64,000 nt of DNA from Collinsella tanakaei (GCF_016900375.1 NZ_JACJKB010000001.1:186001-250000), one strand, 5' to 3'; shown: positions 19,123 to 28,907, numbered from the stretch's first letter. A program made the numbers and translations. The notes: generated from the sequence alone by a model not told the origin.

Positions 19123-19306
19123 GGCCTCTCTGGGGACGTAGCCGGGAGATGCCATATGTGCGCTTTCGGAACATGTGCGCAAGGGCGTCTGTGCGGTATC
19201 GGAACATTCCAGGATTTCGTGCGTTCCCATACTGCACAGCCAAATCGACTGCGACGTTCCCTAAGCGCACAACGCCGGCCCCTGGCCCCAGAGAGGCCAG
19301 GGGCCG
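19123..19306. repeat. Family A element A2, partial
   Basis: Bases 19123-19153 match one arm of family A (core TGGGGACGTAGCCGG followed by GAGATGCCA). A full opposite arm is missing; only CCAGAGAGGCC remains at 19288-19298, within a separate perfect 11-bp hairpin (19278-19306). About 120 bases of ordinary intergenic DNA lie between. This looks like a decayed or half copy. Confidence 0.7.
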
Positions 19307-19340
19307 GTACAATGGGGGTCGTGGCGGAAAGGGGATACCG

Positions 19341-20129
19341 ATGGCCAATATGACAAGCTCGTATTCGGCGGCACAGATTGCAGCCGAGCTGACGAGCGCG
19401 CCGATCGACGAGATCGAAAACCTTGCCGAACGCTATGCGGACGACCCGCGCGTCCAGGTGCAGAAGGCGCGCGAGCGCGCGCTGCGTCGCCTCCAGAAGG
19501 AGCTTGCGGAGCGCGGCCGCATCGCGGAGATGTACCGCACCATGCGCGAACTCGGTGGCGCCGGGACCATCGTGGGCGTCGACGAGGTCGGTCGCGGATC
19601 GGTCGCGGGCCCCCTTACCGTCTGTGCCGTCTGTCTGCCAGACGAGCCCATCATCCCAGGCCTCAACGACTCAAAGCAGCTCGCGCCGGCCAAGCGCGAG
19701 GCCATCGCCGCGCAGATCGCCGAGGTCGCCCTTGCCATTGGCATCTGCCACATTCCGCCGGAGGATATCGACCGCGACGGCATGGCGCGCAGCCTCAGAC
19801 GGGCAGTTGCCGGAGCCGTTGCCGATACCGGCCTTGCACCCGATTGCGTTCTCATGGACGGCAACCCGCTCGGGGCGGTCGACCACGAGGTCGATGTCGT
19901 TCACGGCGATGCGCGGGTCGCTTGCATCGCCGCTGCCTCGATCGTCGCCAAGGTCACCCGTGATGAGATGATGGTGGAGCTCGACAGCGAATATCCCGAA
20001 TACCATCTCGCGCAATCCAAGGGATACGCATCGCCCGAGCATATCGCCGCCATCCGCAAGCACGGCCTCACGCCGCTTCATCGCGTGAGCTTCTGCGGTA
20101 ATTTCCTGGAAACCGCCCGGCTCTTCTAG
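19341..20129 (+). CDS. rnhB: Ribonuclease HII
   Basis: The product is 262 residues. A helical N-terminal extension of about 75 residues precedes the catalytic domain, which starts with GVDEVGRGSVAGPL (first Asp-Glu pair), then LNDSKQL, VLMDGN and ASIVAKVTRDEMM. RNase HII removes ribonucleotides misincorporated into DNA and RNA primers. The ATG at 19341 has AAAGGGG upstream. The gene lies between rplS and yraN, a common bacterial order. A TACAAT at 19308-19313 could serve as its -10. Confidence 0.95.
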   Translation: MANMTSSYSAAQIAAELTSAPIDEIENLAERYADDPRVQVQKARERALRRLQKELAERGRIAEMYRTMRELGGAGTIVGVDEVGRGSVAGPLTVCAVCLPDEPIIPGLNDSKQLAPAKREAIAAQIAEVALAIGICHIPPEDIDRDGMARSLRRAVAGAVADTGLAPDCVLMDGNPLGAVDHEVDVVHGDARVACIAAASIVAKVTRDEMMVELDSEYPEYHLAQSKGYASPEHIAAIRKHGLTPLHRVSFCGNFLETARLF

Positions 20130-20162
20130 CTTTGCAGCAGCCTCGAACAACCTGACGCTCTT

Positions 20163-20198
20163 CCGACCGCCCTGCTCAGCCGCGGGGCGGTCGGTTTT
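20163..20198 (+). terminator. Terminator after rnhB
   Basis: CCGACCGCCC (20163-20172) pairs with GGGCGGTCGG (20185-20194), followed by TTTT. Confidence 0.85.
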
Positions 20199-20304
20199 CT
20201 GAACGATGGAGCACCGTCTGCCGCAAGACACACGCAAGCTCCTGCATGCATGCTGTCGGATGGCGCTCCCATACTGGCCCGACCCAACAGAAGGGAGGCC
20301 AGCT

Positions 20305-20772
20305 ATGGCAAGAGACGAACAGGCAAGGCGCAATCGCGATCGAGAGCTTCTGCGCCAATGCCTGGAGGAGCCCGGAACGCTCGAAACGTGCACGGCGCAT
20401 GAGGTGGGGCGTCTCGGAGAGGAGCTCGCCCTCGTGTACCTCGAGGAGCGCGGATACACCCTCATGGAGCAGAACTATCACTGCCAGGAAGGGGAGGCGG
20501 ACCTCATCGTCTACGACACGGAGGGCGAAGAGGTCGTCCTCGTGGAGGTCAAGACGAGGCGCGGCCGTGCGGGCACGCATGATTTGTTCCCCGAGCTCGC
20601 TATCGACGAGCGCAAGCGGCAGCGTTACGCGCGTATCGCCGCACGCTACGTGCTCGACAACTTCCCCGTCTACGCGATCCGGTTCGACGTGGTGGCCATC
20701 ACCCTTCGGCCCGGACCCTACGCCGAGATCGAGCATCTGTGCGGCGCCTACGAATGGGATAGCGAGCAATGA
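20305..20772 (+). CDS. YraN/UPF0102 family endonuclease-like protein
   Basis: The product is 155 residues. After a charged N-terminal segment of about 35 residues it has the family pattern GRLGEELALVYLEERGYTL, EGEADLIVYD and VVLVEVKTRR, the GxExD...ExK layout of restriction-endonuclease-like folds. The precise role of this family is not settled; its constant company with rnhB and dprA points to DNA repair or uptake. AAGGGAGG precedes the ATG. Its stop overlaps the next start as ATGA, so the two are translationally coupled. Confidence 0.9.
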   Translation: MARDEQARRNRDRELLRQCLEEPGTLETCTAHEVGRLGEELALVYLEERGYTLMEQNYHCQEGEADLIVYDTEGEEVVLVEVKTRRGRAGTHDLFPELAIDERKRQRYARIAARYVLDNFPVYAIRFDVVAITLRPGPYAEIEHLCGAYEWDSEQ

Positions 20773-22283
20773 GCGGCGCACAGGTCTTCGCGGTGCACGC
20801 CGCCTGCATCCGCGGAGTGGAAGCTCACCCCGTGACGGTCGAGGTCTCCATGACAGACGGCCTGCCGGGAATCTCGATCGTCGGCATGGCCGACTCGAGC
20901 GTGCTCGAGGCGCGCGGCCGCATACGGTGCGCACTCAGGACGGCGGGCTACTCGGTACCGCGCAAATCCATCACCGTCAACCTCGCGCCCGGCGATATGC
21001 GGAAAACCGGGTCCGGGCTCGATCTGCCCATCGCCATCGCGATACTCGCCTCGTCGGGCCAGATTCCCACAAGGGGCCTCGATAGCTGTCTGGTCGTCGG
21101 CGAGCTCGCCCTCGACGGGTCGGTCTGCCCGGTCCGGGGAGAGGTCGCCTACCAGATGCTTGCGAGGGACGCTGGTCTCGTCCTCGTCACTGCACCGGCC
21201 GCAGCCCACGTGTCCATCGACGGCGTCTCGCACGGATGCCTGCCGCACATCGGGCCCCTTCGCGCAGGCATCGACGAGGCCGTGCACGCCGCACCGGTAG
21301 ATAGGCAAATCGCAACCTCCGAAGAGCCCGAGCTCGACTTCGCAGACGTTGTCGGGCAGGAAGTCGGCAAGCGCGGGCTCGTCGTGGCCGCGGCGGGGGA
21401 GCTCGGCATGCTCATGGTCGGAAGCCCGGGCTCGGGAAAGACCATGCTGGCGCAGCGCATGACCTCCATCCTTCCACCGCTCAGCGACCGCGAACGGCAG
21501 GAGGCGCTCTGCATCCATTCCGTATGCTCGGAGCCACTCGACGCGCTGCTCGCCGGCAGGCGGCCCTTCCGCAGCCCGCACCACAGCATATCCGCCGCCG
21601 GGCTCGTCGGCGGCGGCAGGCCTGTTCGCCCGGGGGAGATCAGCCTTGCGCACGGCGGCGTCCTGTTCCTCGATGAGCTCTCGGAGTTCCCCTCGAACGT
21701 CCTGCAGACGCTTCGCCAACCGCTTGAATCGGGGACCGTGCGCATCGTTCGCGTCGAGGGGGCCTATACGTTTCCCGCACGCTTCCAGCTGCTCGCAGCG
21801 TCCAACCCCTGTCCTTGCGGCTACCTAGGCGACCGCGAGGTCACCTGCTCCTGCTCCCCGGGCGCCATCGAGCGTTATCGGGCGAAGCTCTCCGGACCGC
21901 TCGCCGACCGCATCGACATGTCGATCGATGTCGCGCGCCCCGACCCCGAGCAGATCGTCCGCGGCGCGGAGGGCATGGATTCGGCAACCATGCGCACCCT
22001 CGTCGAGCGTGGCCGCGCGTATCGGGCATGGCGTGAATCCCAACCGAACGATGAGATAAGCGCGGCCATGGAAGGTGCCATCGCGCGATTCTCGCTGGAC
22101 GAGGCAGGAGAGGAGACCATCGTCGCACTCGCCCGGGCGAAGAACCTGACCGGCAGGGGCCTTGTACGTTTGGGACGCATAGCGCGGACCATCGCCGATA
22201 TCGCAGAGGAACCTCATGTCGGCCGCAACCACGTACTCGAGGCCTCGATGTTCAGGAGGGTGACCGAAGATGACTGTCTGTAA
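20769..22283 (+). CDS. comM: YifB/ComM-family AAA+ ATPase (Mg-chelatase-like)
   Basis: The product is 504 residues. It has an N-terminal Lon-protease-like fold (about 1-170), an AAA+ domain with Walker A GSPGSGKTML and Walker B LFLDELSEF, and a C-terminal Mg-chelatase helical domain with a CPCGYLGD...CSC zinc-like cluster between. ComM is a hexameric helicase that helps branch migration during natural transformation. It overlaps yraN at ATGA and dprA by 14 bases, making a compact DNA-processing operon. Confidence 0.93.
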   Translation: MSGAQVFAVHAACIRGVEAHPVTVEVSMTDGLPGISIVGMADSSVLEARGRIRCALRTAGYSVPRKSITVNLAPGDMRKTGSGLDLPIAIAILASSGQIPTRGLDSCLVVGELALDGSVCPVRGEVAYQMLARDAGLVLVTAPAAAHVSIDGVSHGCLPHIGPLRAGIDEAVHAAPVDRQIATSEEPELDFADVVGQEVGKRGLVVAAAGELGMLMVGSPGSGKTMLAQRMTSILPPLSDRERQEALCIHSVCSEPLDALLAGRRPFRSPHHSISAAGLVGGGRPVRPGEISLAHGGVLFLDELSEFPSNVLQTLRQPLESGTVRIVRVEGAYTFPARFQLLAASNPCPCGYLGDREVTCSCSPGAIERYRAKLSGPLADRIDMSIDVARPDPEQIVRGAEGMDSATMRTLVERGRAYRAWRESQPNDEISAAMEGAIARFSLDEAGEETIVALARAKNLTGRGLVRLGRIARTIADIAEEPHVGRNHVLEASMFRRVTEDDCL

Positions 22284-23205
22284 CGAACGGACGGAGATCC
22301 GGAAAGGTGATCCCCGCTATCCGGAAAGCCTGCTCGATCTGCCCGATGCCCCTAATATCCTCTATGTTCGAGGCGATCCCACAGCCTTGCAGGCTCCCGC
22401 CATCGCGATTATCGGCGCTCGGGATGCCACTCCCTACGGCCTCGCCATAGCCGAGACCATGGCAACCGTCGCCGCGCAGGCGGGCATCGCCGTCGTGTCG
22501 GGAGGGGCACGCGGCGTCGATTGCGCCGCAGGGTGTGCATGCTTGAAGGCTGGAGGCACACATATCGCCGTGCTCGGGGGAGGAGCCGACGTCATCTATC
22601 CGAGGTCGTCCGAACCCATGCTCGAAAGGACGCTCGAGACGGGCGGCGCCGTCATCTCCATCCAGCCCTGGGGCGCACAGCCCCGCCCGTACACCTTCCC
22701 GCGCCGCAACCGCGTCATCGCCGCGCTCTCGCGTGCCGTCTGCGTCACGGAGGCAGGGCTTCCCTCAGGTACGTTCTCCACGGCAGACGCAGCATTCGAG
22801 ATAGGTCGCGAGGTCCTCGCCGTACCGGGCTCAATCCTGTCGCCCAACTCGCGGGGATCGAACCACCTCATCGCGAACGGCGCTTGCTGCATCGCCGACG
22901 AGGAATCGCTCGAGGTCGCCATCTCGCGCATCTTCGGCGTCCTGCGCTATGTGCGCCAAGACCCCGCGGCGAGGCGATCCGCAGACCCTCAGGAGCAAAC
23001 GCTCATGGCAGCGCTGACCGCAAGCCCCCTGAGGTCCGACGACATCGCGTCCCTGCTGGAGCTCGACCCGATCTCATGCCTCGCGTACCTCAGCAGCCTT
23101 GAGGTCGACGGCAAGATCGAGAGGCTCGTAGATGGAAGGTTTTCGCCAACGGTCCATGCGCTTCACGAGCCTTCGTCGATAATGCACAATGTACGGAATG
23201 GATAA
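22270..23205 (+). CDS. dprA: DNA processing protein DprA
   Basis: The product is 311 residues. The Rossmann-like core shows AIIGARDATPYGLAIAETMA, VVSGGARGVDCAAG, VLGGGADVIYP and FPRRNRVIAALSRAVCVTEA. A short winged-helix-like end (about 240-300) follows. DprA loads RecA onto incoming single-stranded DNA. It is a little shorter than average at the N-terminus. Its start lies inside the end of comM, so the two are coupled. Together with comM it suggests at least a retained DNA-uptake or recombination function. Confidence 0.94.
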   Translation: MTVCNERTEIRKGDPRYPESLLDLPDAPNILYVRGDPTALQAPAIAIIGARDATPYGLAIAETMATVAAQAGIAVVSGGARGVDCAAGCACLKAGGTHIAVLGGGADVIYPRSSEPMLERTLETGGAVISIQPWGAQPRPYTFPRRNRVIAALSRAVCVTEAGLPSGTFSTADAAFEIGREVLAVPGSILSPNSRGSNHLIANGACCIADEESLEVAISRIFGVLRYVRQDPAARRSADPQEQTLMAALTASPLRSDDIASLLELDPISCLAYLSSLEVDGKIERLVDGRFSPTVHALHEPSSIMHNVRNG

Positions 23206-23226
23206 GTTGACCGAAGGGGGAGCGAT

Positions 23227-24567
23227 ATGGACGAGATGTTCGTAACGGTTGTGGGCGGAGGCCTGGCGGGCAGCGAATGCGCATGCCAGCTTGCCGACCG
23301 CGGTGTGCGCGTCCGTCTGATCGAGATGCGCCCTGACACCATGTCGCCCGCACACCACACCGGACATCTCGCCGAACTCGTCTGCTCGAACTCGTTCAAG
23401 GCGACCCGCATCGATTCCGCTGCCGGCCTTCTCAAAGACGAGCTTGAACGCATGGGTTCGATCCTCCTCAGCTGCGCCCGCCAGGCATCCGTTCCCGCAG
23501 GCGGCGCGCTCGCTGTCGATCGCGAGCGCTTCAGCGAGCTTGTCGAGCAGGAGGTTGCCTCCCGTCCGAACATCGAGGTGGTCCACGAGGAGGCTACCTC
23601 GATTCCGGACGGACAGGTGGTCATCGCCGCAGGGCCGCTTTGCTCCGCGGCGCTTTCCGCCGCCGTCCACGAGCTCGTCGGGGGAGAGGCGCTCTCGTTC
23701 TTCGACGCAGCAGCCCCCATCGTCGATGCCTCGACCCTCGATATGGATGTCCTCTTCCGCCAGTCGCGCTACGACGAGGCGGGACAGGGCGACTACCTGA
23801 ACGCCCCCATGAACAAAGAGGAGTACGAGGCCTTCATCGATGCCCTCGTGACAGCCGAGCGCGTCGTACTCAAGGATTTCGAGACGACCGACCTCTTCCA
23901 GGCGTGCCAGCCCGCCGAGGAGGTCGCCCGGAAGGGGCGTGACGCCATCCGCTTCGGCGCCATGAAGCCCGTCGGGCTCGTCGATCCGCGCACCGGGCGT
24001 CGCCCCTGGGCAGCCGTGCAGCTGCGCGCCGAGAACGCCGATTGCACCGCCTACAACCTCGTCGGGTTCCAAACGAACCTCACCTTCCCCGAGCAGCGCC
24101 GCGTGTTCCGCATGATTCCCGGCCTTGAGCAGGCCGAGTTCTTCCGCTACGGCGTCATGCACCGCAACACCTTCGTGGATGCGCCGCACGTGCTCGACCG
24201 CACCTTCAAGGTGCCCGGCACCACTGTGCGCCTGGCGGGGCAGATCACCGGAACGGAAGGCTATACCGAGGCCATCGCCTCCGGTCTGCTCGCGGCACTC
24301 AACACCTATGCCGACCTCGCCGGCCTCGAGCCCGTCTACCTTCCCGCAACGGGCGCCCTCGGATCGCTTGTCGCCTACGCGACGGACCCCGCCACGCAGG
24401 ACTATCAGCCCATGCACGTCAACTTCGGCATCGTGCCGCCGCTCGAGGACGGGCGTCGCCGCTCGAAGCGCGATCGCTACGCCGCCTACGCCGAGCGCGC
24501 GCAGGCAGACCTCGCCGCCTATCTCGCGAGTCGCGCCGATCTGGGCATCAAAGCTGGTCTCGCGTGA
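23227..24567 (+). CDS. trmFO: Methylenetetrahydrofolate-tRNA m5U54 methyltransferase TrmFO
   Basis: The product is 446 residues, the typical length. The N-terminal FAD-binding motif VVGGGLAGSECA is followed by IEMRP, CSNSFKA and, late in the protein, LFFAGQITG-like LAGQITGTEGYTEAIASGLLA and GALGSLVAYAT. The enzyme methylates uridine 54 in the T loop of tRNAs using folate and FAD. AAGGGGGAG precedes the ATG. It overlaps the start of the recombinase gene; trmFO-xerC adjacency is known from Firmicutes. Confidence 0.96.
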   Translation: MDEMFVTVVGGGLAGSECACQLADRGVRVRLIEMRPDTMSPAHHTGHLAELVCSNSFKATRIDSAAGLLKDELERMGSILLSCARQASVPAGGALAVDRERFSELVEQEVASRPNIEVVHEEATSIPDGQVVIAAGPLCSAALSAAVHELVGGEALSFFDAAAPIVDASTLDMDVLFRQSRYDEAGQGDYLNAPMNKEEYEAFIDALVTAERVVLKDFETTDLFQACQPAEEVARKGRDAIRFGAMKPVGLVDPRTGRRPWAAVQLRAENADCTAYNLVGFQTNLTFPEQRRVFRMIPGLEQAEFFRYGVMHRNTFVDAPHVLDRTFKVPGTTVRLAGQITGTEGYTEAIASGLLAALNTYADLAGLEPVYLPATGALGSLVAYATDPATQDYQPMHVNFGIVPPLEDGRRRSKRDRYAAYAERAQADLAAYLASRADLGIKAGLA

Positions 24568-25484
24568 GCGATAAGGCCCCCGAAGGGTTCCCCGGTCTTG
24601 TAGAGGCGTTTTTGGCCCATTGCGAGCGCGTGCTGGGGGAGTCGCCCCGAACCGTCAGCTCGTATCGGTCGCACCTCGATGCCTATCTGCGCTGGCTCGA
24701 GCGCTGTGGCCTCGATGGGATGCGCGTATCCGTCCGCGACCTCAGGCGCTATCTAGCTGAGCTGCGGGCGGCCCGCTATGCCCCGCGGACGGTGGCCGCG
24801 CACTTCTCGGCCATACGGTCGCTGTACGGCTGGCTTTCGGAGACGGACCGGCTGACCAGCGACCCCGCAGCGGCTCTCTCCGCACCAAAGCTTCCCCGGT
24901 CGCTGCCGCGCGCGCTCGCACGCGAGCAGCTCGACGCCCTGCTGGGAGCGCCTGACCTCGGCACGCCGGGCGGCATCCGCGATGCCGCCATGCTCGAGCT
25001 CTTCTACGCATCGGGCGCGCGCATCTCCGAGCTTGCCGGCCTCGTCTGCACCGACATCGACTTCTCGCAGGGTGCCGTCACGCTCTTCGGCAAGGGGTCG
25101 AAGGAGCGCATCGTGCCCGTCCATCGACGTGCCCTCGCGTCTGCCAAGCGCTACCTCGAAGAGGCTCGACCGGAGCTTCTCGCCCATAACCGCGACGGAG
25201 CCGCCACCGACCGTCTCTTTATATCTGGACGCGGACGTCCCATGGATGCATCGTCCCTTCGATACCGGTTCAAGGTGCTCTCGCGCACAGCGGGACTTCC
25301 CGCCGATGTGAGCCCCCACGCCCTGCGCCATACGTTCGCGACCGACCTGCTCGAAGGTGGAGCCGACCTCCGCAGCGTCCAGGAGATGCTCGGGCACGCC
25401 AGCCTTCAGACGACGCAGGTCTACACCCACGTGACGCCCGAGCGCCTAAAGACCGCCGTGCGCCTCTCGCATCCCCGCGCCTGA
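24564..25484 (+). CDS. xerC: XerC/XerD-type tyrosine recombinase
   Basis: The product is 306 residues. It has an N-terminal SAM-like DNA-binding domain (about 10-95) and a catalytic domain with Arg in SGARISELAGL, Lys in KGSKERIVP, HxxR in HALRHTFATDL, His in LGHASLQTTQ and Tyr in VYTHV. Length and context (directly after trmFO, GTG start overlapping its stop) indicate the housekeeping dimer-resolution recombinase rather than a phage integrase. XerC versus XerD cannot be decided from this gene alone. Confidence 0.92.
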   Translation: MSDKAPEGFPGLVEAFLAHCERVLGESPRTVSSYRSHLDAYLRWLERCGLDGMRVSVRDLRRYLAELRAARYAPRTVAAHFSAIRSLYGWLSETDRLTSDPAAALSAPKLPRSLPRALAREQLDALLGAPDLGTPGGIRDAAMLELFYASGARISELAGLVCTDIDFSQGAVTLFGKGSKERIVPVHRRALASAKRYLEEARPELLAHNRDGAATDRLFISGRGRPMDASSLRYRFKVLSRTAGLPADVSPHALRHTFATDLLEGGADLRSVQEMLGHASLQTTQVYTHVTPERLKTAVRLSHPRA

Positions 25485-25496
25485 CCATCCCCGCAT

Positions 25497-25597
25497 CCCC
25501 CGGTTGGCGCCTTTGGGGACGTAGCCGGAAGGTGCCATCGCCATCGAGGGCGCGAATGGCACCTTCCGGCTACGTCCCCAAAGGCGCCAACCGGGGG
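25497..25597. repeat. Family A palindromic element A3
   Basis: Perfect 42-bp arms (25497-25538 and 25556-25597) are separated by 17 bases. The core TGGGGACGTAGCCGG is shared, but flanks differ from A1 (GAAGGTGCCAT, TTGGCGCCTT). It starts 13 bases after the xerC stop and may act as a transcript 3' end. The surrounding 335-base intergenic region (25485-25819) otherwise holds only the rpsB promoter and leader. Confidence 0.92.
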
Positions 25598-25647
25598 CAC
25601 CGGGCCGAGAGCTGCGCCACAAGCTGCACACATACGCAGGTGTGCAG

Positions 25648-25676
25648 TTGGAATCGTCTGCGTTAGCTGCTATCAT
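25648..25676 (+). promoter_or_regulatory. Promoter of rpsB-tsf
   Basis: TTGGAA (25648-25653) and TATCAT (25671-25676) are separated by exactly 17 bases. The leader to rpsB would be about 135 bases, long enough for S2 autoregulation, which is known for rpsB in other bacteria. Confidence 0.75.
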
Positions 25677-25819
25677 GCATCAGGTTGCGTATGGCGCAAC
25701 CGTTTCCATCACACACGTGCGGCTACTCGCGAGCCGTGGTGCCCGGAGCATAGGTAGCTCAGATCCGGGTGGCCTGCGAGGTCAGATGCCTGCACGGAGG
25801 CGAACCACAGGAGGTAAAC

Positions 25820-26596
25820 ATGGCTACCAAGATCAATATCCGCACCCTTCTCGAGGCAGGCTGCCACTTCGGTCACCAGACCCGTCGCTGGAACCCCAAG
25901 ATGCGCCCCTACATCTTCGGTGAGCGCAACGGCATCTACATCCTCGACCTCAAGCAGACCATCGTCGAGGCCGACGCTGCTTACACCTTCCTGAAGAACA
26001 CCTGCGCCCACGGCGGCAAGGTCCTCTTCGTCGGCACCAAGAAGCAGGCTCAGGAGGCCGTGAAGTCCGCTGCCGAGCGCGCCAACATGCCCTACATCAA
26101 TCAGCGCTGGCTCGGCGGTATGCTCACCAACTTCGTGACCATCCGCTCCCGCATCAACCGCATGGAGGAGCTTGAGGGCATGGTCGCCGACGGTTCCATG
26201 GCCCTTCGCGGCAAGAAGGAGCAGGCCGTCCTCGGCAAGGAGCTCGCTAAGCTCCAGACCAACCTCGGTGGCGCCCGCGACATGAAGTCCCTGCCCGCGG
26301 CCCTCTTCGTCATCGACACCAAGCGCGAGGAGAACGCCATCAAGGAGGCCCGTCGCCTGCACATCCCCGTCGTCGCCCTCATCGACACCAACTCCGATCC
26401 GGACGAGGTCGACTACGGCATCCCCTGCAACGACGACGCCATCTCCGCTGTCTCCCTTATGTGCGAGCTGTTCGCCGACGCCTGCCTGGCCGGTTCCGGC
26501 AAGGAGCAGATCTCCGAGGCCGAGATGGCCGGCACCGAGGCTGCCGCCGAGGCTCCCGCTGCCGAGGCCGAGGCCACCGAGGCTGCTGCCGAGTAG
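25820..26596 (+). CDS. rpsB: 30S ribosomal protein S2
   Basis: The product is 258 residues. It starts [28 protein letters not shown] and contains [38 protein letters not shown] and the [19 protein letters not shown] stretch. The last 30 residues are an Ala/Glu-rich tail typical of actinobacterial S2. AGGAGGT precedes the ATG; a longer frame back to 25769 is not supported. The gene is followed by tsf in the universal order. Confidence 0.98.
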   Translation: MATKINIRTLLEAGCHFGHQTRRWNPKMRPYIFGERNGIYILDLKQTIVEADAAYTFLKNTCAHGGKVLFVGTKKQAQEAVKSAAERANMPYINQRWLGGMLTNFVTIRSRINRMEELEGMVADGSMALRGKKEQAVLGKELAKLQTNLGGARDMKSLPAALFVIDTKREENAIKEARRLHIPVVALIDTNSDPDEVDYGIPCNDDAISAVSLMCELFADACLAGSGKEQISEAEMAGTEAAAEAPAAEAEATEAAAE

Positions 26597-26650
26597 CATC
26601 GCGCTCAAGTTCTCTTTAGTTTCGTACCTTTGATTCGAAAGGAACAACCA

Positions 26651-27529
26651 ATGGCTCAGATCACCGCCGCTATGGTCAAGCAGCTCCGCGAGATGACCGA
26701 CTCCCCGATGATGGAGTGCAAGAAGGCTCTCGTCGAGGCCGAGGGCGATATGGACGCCGCCGTCGACATCCTTCGCAAGAACGGCCTCGCCGCTGCCGCC
26801 AAGAAGGCTGGCCGCGACACCAACGAGGGGGCTGTTGCCGCCTACGTCTCCGCCGACGGCACCCAGGGCGCGCTCGCCGAGGTCGCCTGCGAGACCGACT
26901 TCGTGGGCTCCAACCCCAAGTTCACCGGCTTTGCCGCCAAGGTCGCCGAGGTCGCCTGCAACGTTGAGCCGGCTGACGTCGATGCCCTGCTCGCTGCCGA
27001 CATGGACGGCGAGACGGTCCAGGAGGCCCTCACCGAGATGATCCACATCATCGGCGAGAACATGAAGATCTCCCGCTTCACCGTGCGCAAGCCCGCCGCT
27101 GGCGCTGTGTCCAGCTACATCCACATGGGCGGCAAGATCGGCGTTATGGTCGAGTTCAAGTTCAACAACGCTGAGACCGCTTCCAACGAGGCCTTCAAGA
27201 CCTTCGCCCACGACGTTGCCATGCAGGTCGCCGCGACCGCCCCGATCAGCGCCGTTCGCGAGGACGTCCCGCAGGCCACCATCGATCACGAGATCGAGAT
27301 CTACAAGGCTCAGGCTGCCGAGTCCGGCAAGCCCGAGGCCATCCAGGAGAAGATGGCTCACGGCCGTCTCGAGAAGTTCTTCAAGGGCTTCGTCCTGAAC
27401 GAGCAGGAGTTCATCAAGGACTCCAACATGACCATCAAGCAGTACGCTGAGAAGGTCTCCAAGGAGGTCGGCGACGAGATCACCATCGTCGCGTTCGACC
27501 GTCTGGTGTGCGGCGAGTCCGACAACTAA
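26651..27529 (+). CDS. tsf: Elongation factor Ts
   Basis: The product is 292 residues. The N-terminal UBA-like part reads AAMVKQLREMTDSPMMECKKAL, the core has EVACETDFVGSNPKF, and the dimerisation domains follow. EF-Ts exchanges GDP for GTP on EF-Tu. Start at 26651 with GAAAGGA upstream. It is co-transcribed with rpsB and ends in a terminator-like hairpin. Confidence 0.98.
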   Translation: MAQITAAMVKQLREMTDSPMMECKKALVEAEGDMDAAVDILRKNGLAAAAKKAGRDTNEGAVAAYVSADGTQGALAEVACETDFVGSNPKFTGFAAKVAEVACNVEPADVDALLAADMDGETVQEALTEMIHIIGENMKISRFTVRKPAAGAVSSYIHMGGKIGVMVEFKFNNAETASNEAFKTFAHDVAMQVAATAPISAVREDVPQATIDHEIEIYKAQAAESGKPEAIQEKMAHGRLEKFFKGFVLNEQEFIKDSNMTIKQYAEKVSKEVGDEITIVAFDRLVCGESDN

Positions 27530-27550
27530 GCTTTCGCATCATGTGAACCG

Positions 27551-27587
27551 AGCAGGCTGTGGGTTGCTACCTATGGCCTGCTTTTTC
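27551..27587 (+). terminator. Terminator after tsf
   Basis: AGCAGGC (27551-27557) pairs with GCCTGCT (27576-27582), and TTTT follows directly. The 18-nt loop makes it moderate in strength, so some read-through to pyrH is possible. Confidence 0.7.
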
Positions 27588-27648
27588 ATGGGTCGGCACC
27601 CAATCGCTGCTAGAATGAAGTGCAGCTGATCCAACGAAGGAGGACATC

Positions 27649-28371
27649 TTGTCTGATTACCAGTACAAACGCGTGCTGCTCAAGCTCTCTGGCGAGGCCC
27701 TGATGGGGGAGGGCCGCTACGGCATCGATCCCGAGGTCACCGAGCGGCTTGCGCATCAGATCAAGCAGCTGCACGAGGACGGCGTCGAGGTCGGCATCGT
27801 GGTCGGCGGTGGCAACATCTTCCGCGGCCTCGCCGGCTCCGCTAAAGGCATGGACCGCGCCCAGGCCGACTACATGGGCATGCTTGCCACGGTCATGAAC
27901 GCCCTTGCCCTCCAGGACGCCTTCGAGCGCGTCGACGCGCCCTGCCGCGTCATGAGCGCCATCCAGATGAACGAGGTCTGCGAGCCCTACATCCGCCGCC
28001 GCGCCATCAACCATCTGGAGAAGGGCGATATCGTCATCTTCGCCGCCGGCTCTGGCAATCCGTACTTCACGACCGATACCGCCGCAGCCCTGCGCGCCTG
28101 CGAGATCGGCGCCGAGTGCCTCCTCAAGGCCACCAAGGTCGACGGCATCTACGACAAGGATCCCGTGACGCACGACGATGCCGTCCGCTTCGATCGCATT
28201 ACCCATCACGAGGTGCTCGTCCGCGGCCTGCAAGTCATGGACACCACCGCGGCCGCTCTGTGCCAGGACAACCATATGCCCATCATCGTCCTCAACATCG
28301 AGGGCGAGGACAATATCAAGCGCGCTCTTAAGGGCGAGCCTGTCGGAACCGTCGTCGTTCAGGAGGATTAA
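27649..28371 (+). CDS. pyrH: UMP kinase
   Basis: The product is 240 residues, starting with TTG ([18 protein letters not shown]). GAAGGAGG lies just upstream and decides this rare start. Family motifs are [35 protein letters not shown] and [16 protein letters not shown]. It phosphorylates UMP to UDP and is a hexamer. A possible -10, TAGAAT, lies at 27611-27616. It leads the pyrH-frr-uppS-cdsA-dxr-rseP-ispG run. Confidence 0.97.
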   Translation: MSDYQYKRVLLKLSGEALMGEGRYGIDPEVTERLAHQIKQLHEDGVEVGIVVGGGNIFRGLAGSAKGMDRAQADYMGMLATVMNALALQDAFERVDAPCRVMSAIQMNEVCEPYIRRRAINHLEKGDIVIFAAGSGNPYFTTDTAAALRACEIGAECLLKATKVDGIYDKDPVTHDDAVRFDRITHHEVLVRGLQVMDTTAAALCQDNHMPIIVLNIEGEDNIKRALKGEPVGTVVVQED

Positions 28372-28373
28372 CC

Positions 28374-28907
28374 ATGGCTGATATCACCACCCAGATGGAC
28401 AAGACCATCGAGTCGCTGAAGCACAACTTCGGCAAGGTCCGCACAGGCCGCGCCAACGCCAACATCCTCTCCGACATCACCGTCGACTACTACGGCGTCG
28501 CGACCCCCATCACGCAGGTCGCCGCCGTCAAGACCCCCGAGGCCCACATGCTGGTCGTCGAGCCTTGGGACAAGGCGCTCGTCAACGGCATCGTCAAGGC
28601 GATCTCCGCCTCCGACCTGGGCATCACGCCCTCGTCCGACGGCTCCATCATCCGCCTGCCGTTCCCCGCGCCCACCGAGGAGCGCCGTCGCGAGCTCGTG
28701 AAGGAATGCCGCGAGCTTGCCGAGCATGCCAAGGTCGCCATCCGCAACATCCGTCGCGACGCCAACAACAAGCTCGACCGCGATGAGGAGCTCACCGAGG
28801 ACGACGTCCGCCGCGAGCAGGCGAAGGTCCAGAAGCACACCGACGAGTACGTCGCGAAGATCGACGAGCTGCTGAAGGTAAAAGAAGCCGAGGTCATGGA
28901 GATCTAG
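28374..28907 (+). CDS. frr: Ribosome recycling factor
   Basis: The product is 177 residues, slightly shorter than the usual 185. It shows the three-helix-bundle pattern with KVRTGRANANILSDITVDYYG and LPFPAPTEERRRELVKECRELAE. RRF splits the post-termination ribosome with EF-G. The ATG lies two bases after pyrH, and the following gene starts directly at the stop. Confidence 0.97.
   Translation: MADITTQMDKTIESLKHNFGKVRTGRANANILSDITVDYYGVATPITQVAAVKTPEAHMLVVEPWDKALVNGIVKAISASDLGITPSSDGSIIRLPFPAPTEERRRELVKECRELAEHAKVAIRNIRRDANNKLDRDEELTEDDVRREQAKVQKHTDEYVAKIDELLKVKEAEVMEI

Noticed and set aside
24564-25484. Phage or island integrase near a tRNA
   Set aside because: The tyrosine recombinase overlaps trmFO in a housekeeping order and no tRNA, att repeat or phage gene is adjacent; it fits XerC/XerD.
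25709-27361. 550-codon open frame opposite rpsB and tsf
   Set aside because: It spans two conserved ribosomal-operon genes and is rich in Gly/Leu/Asp without any domain.
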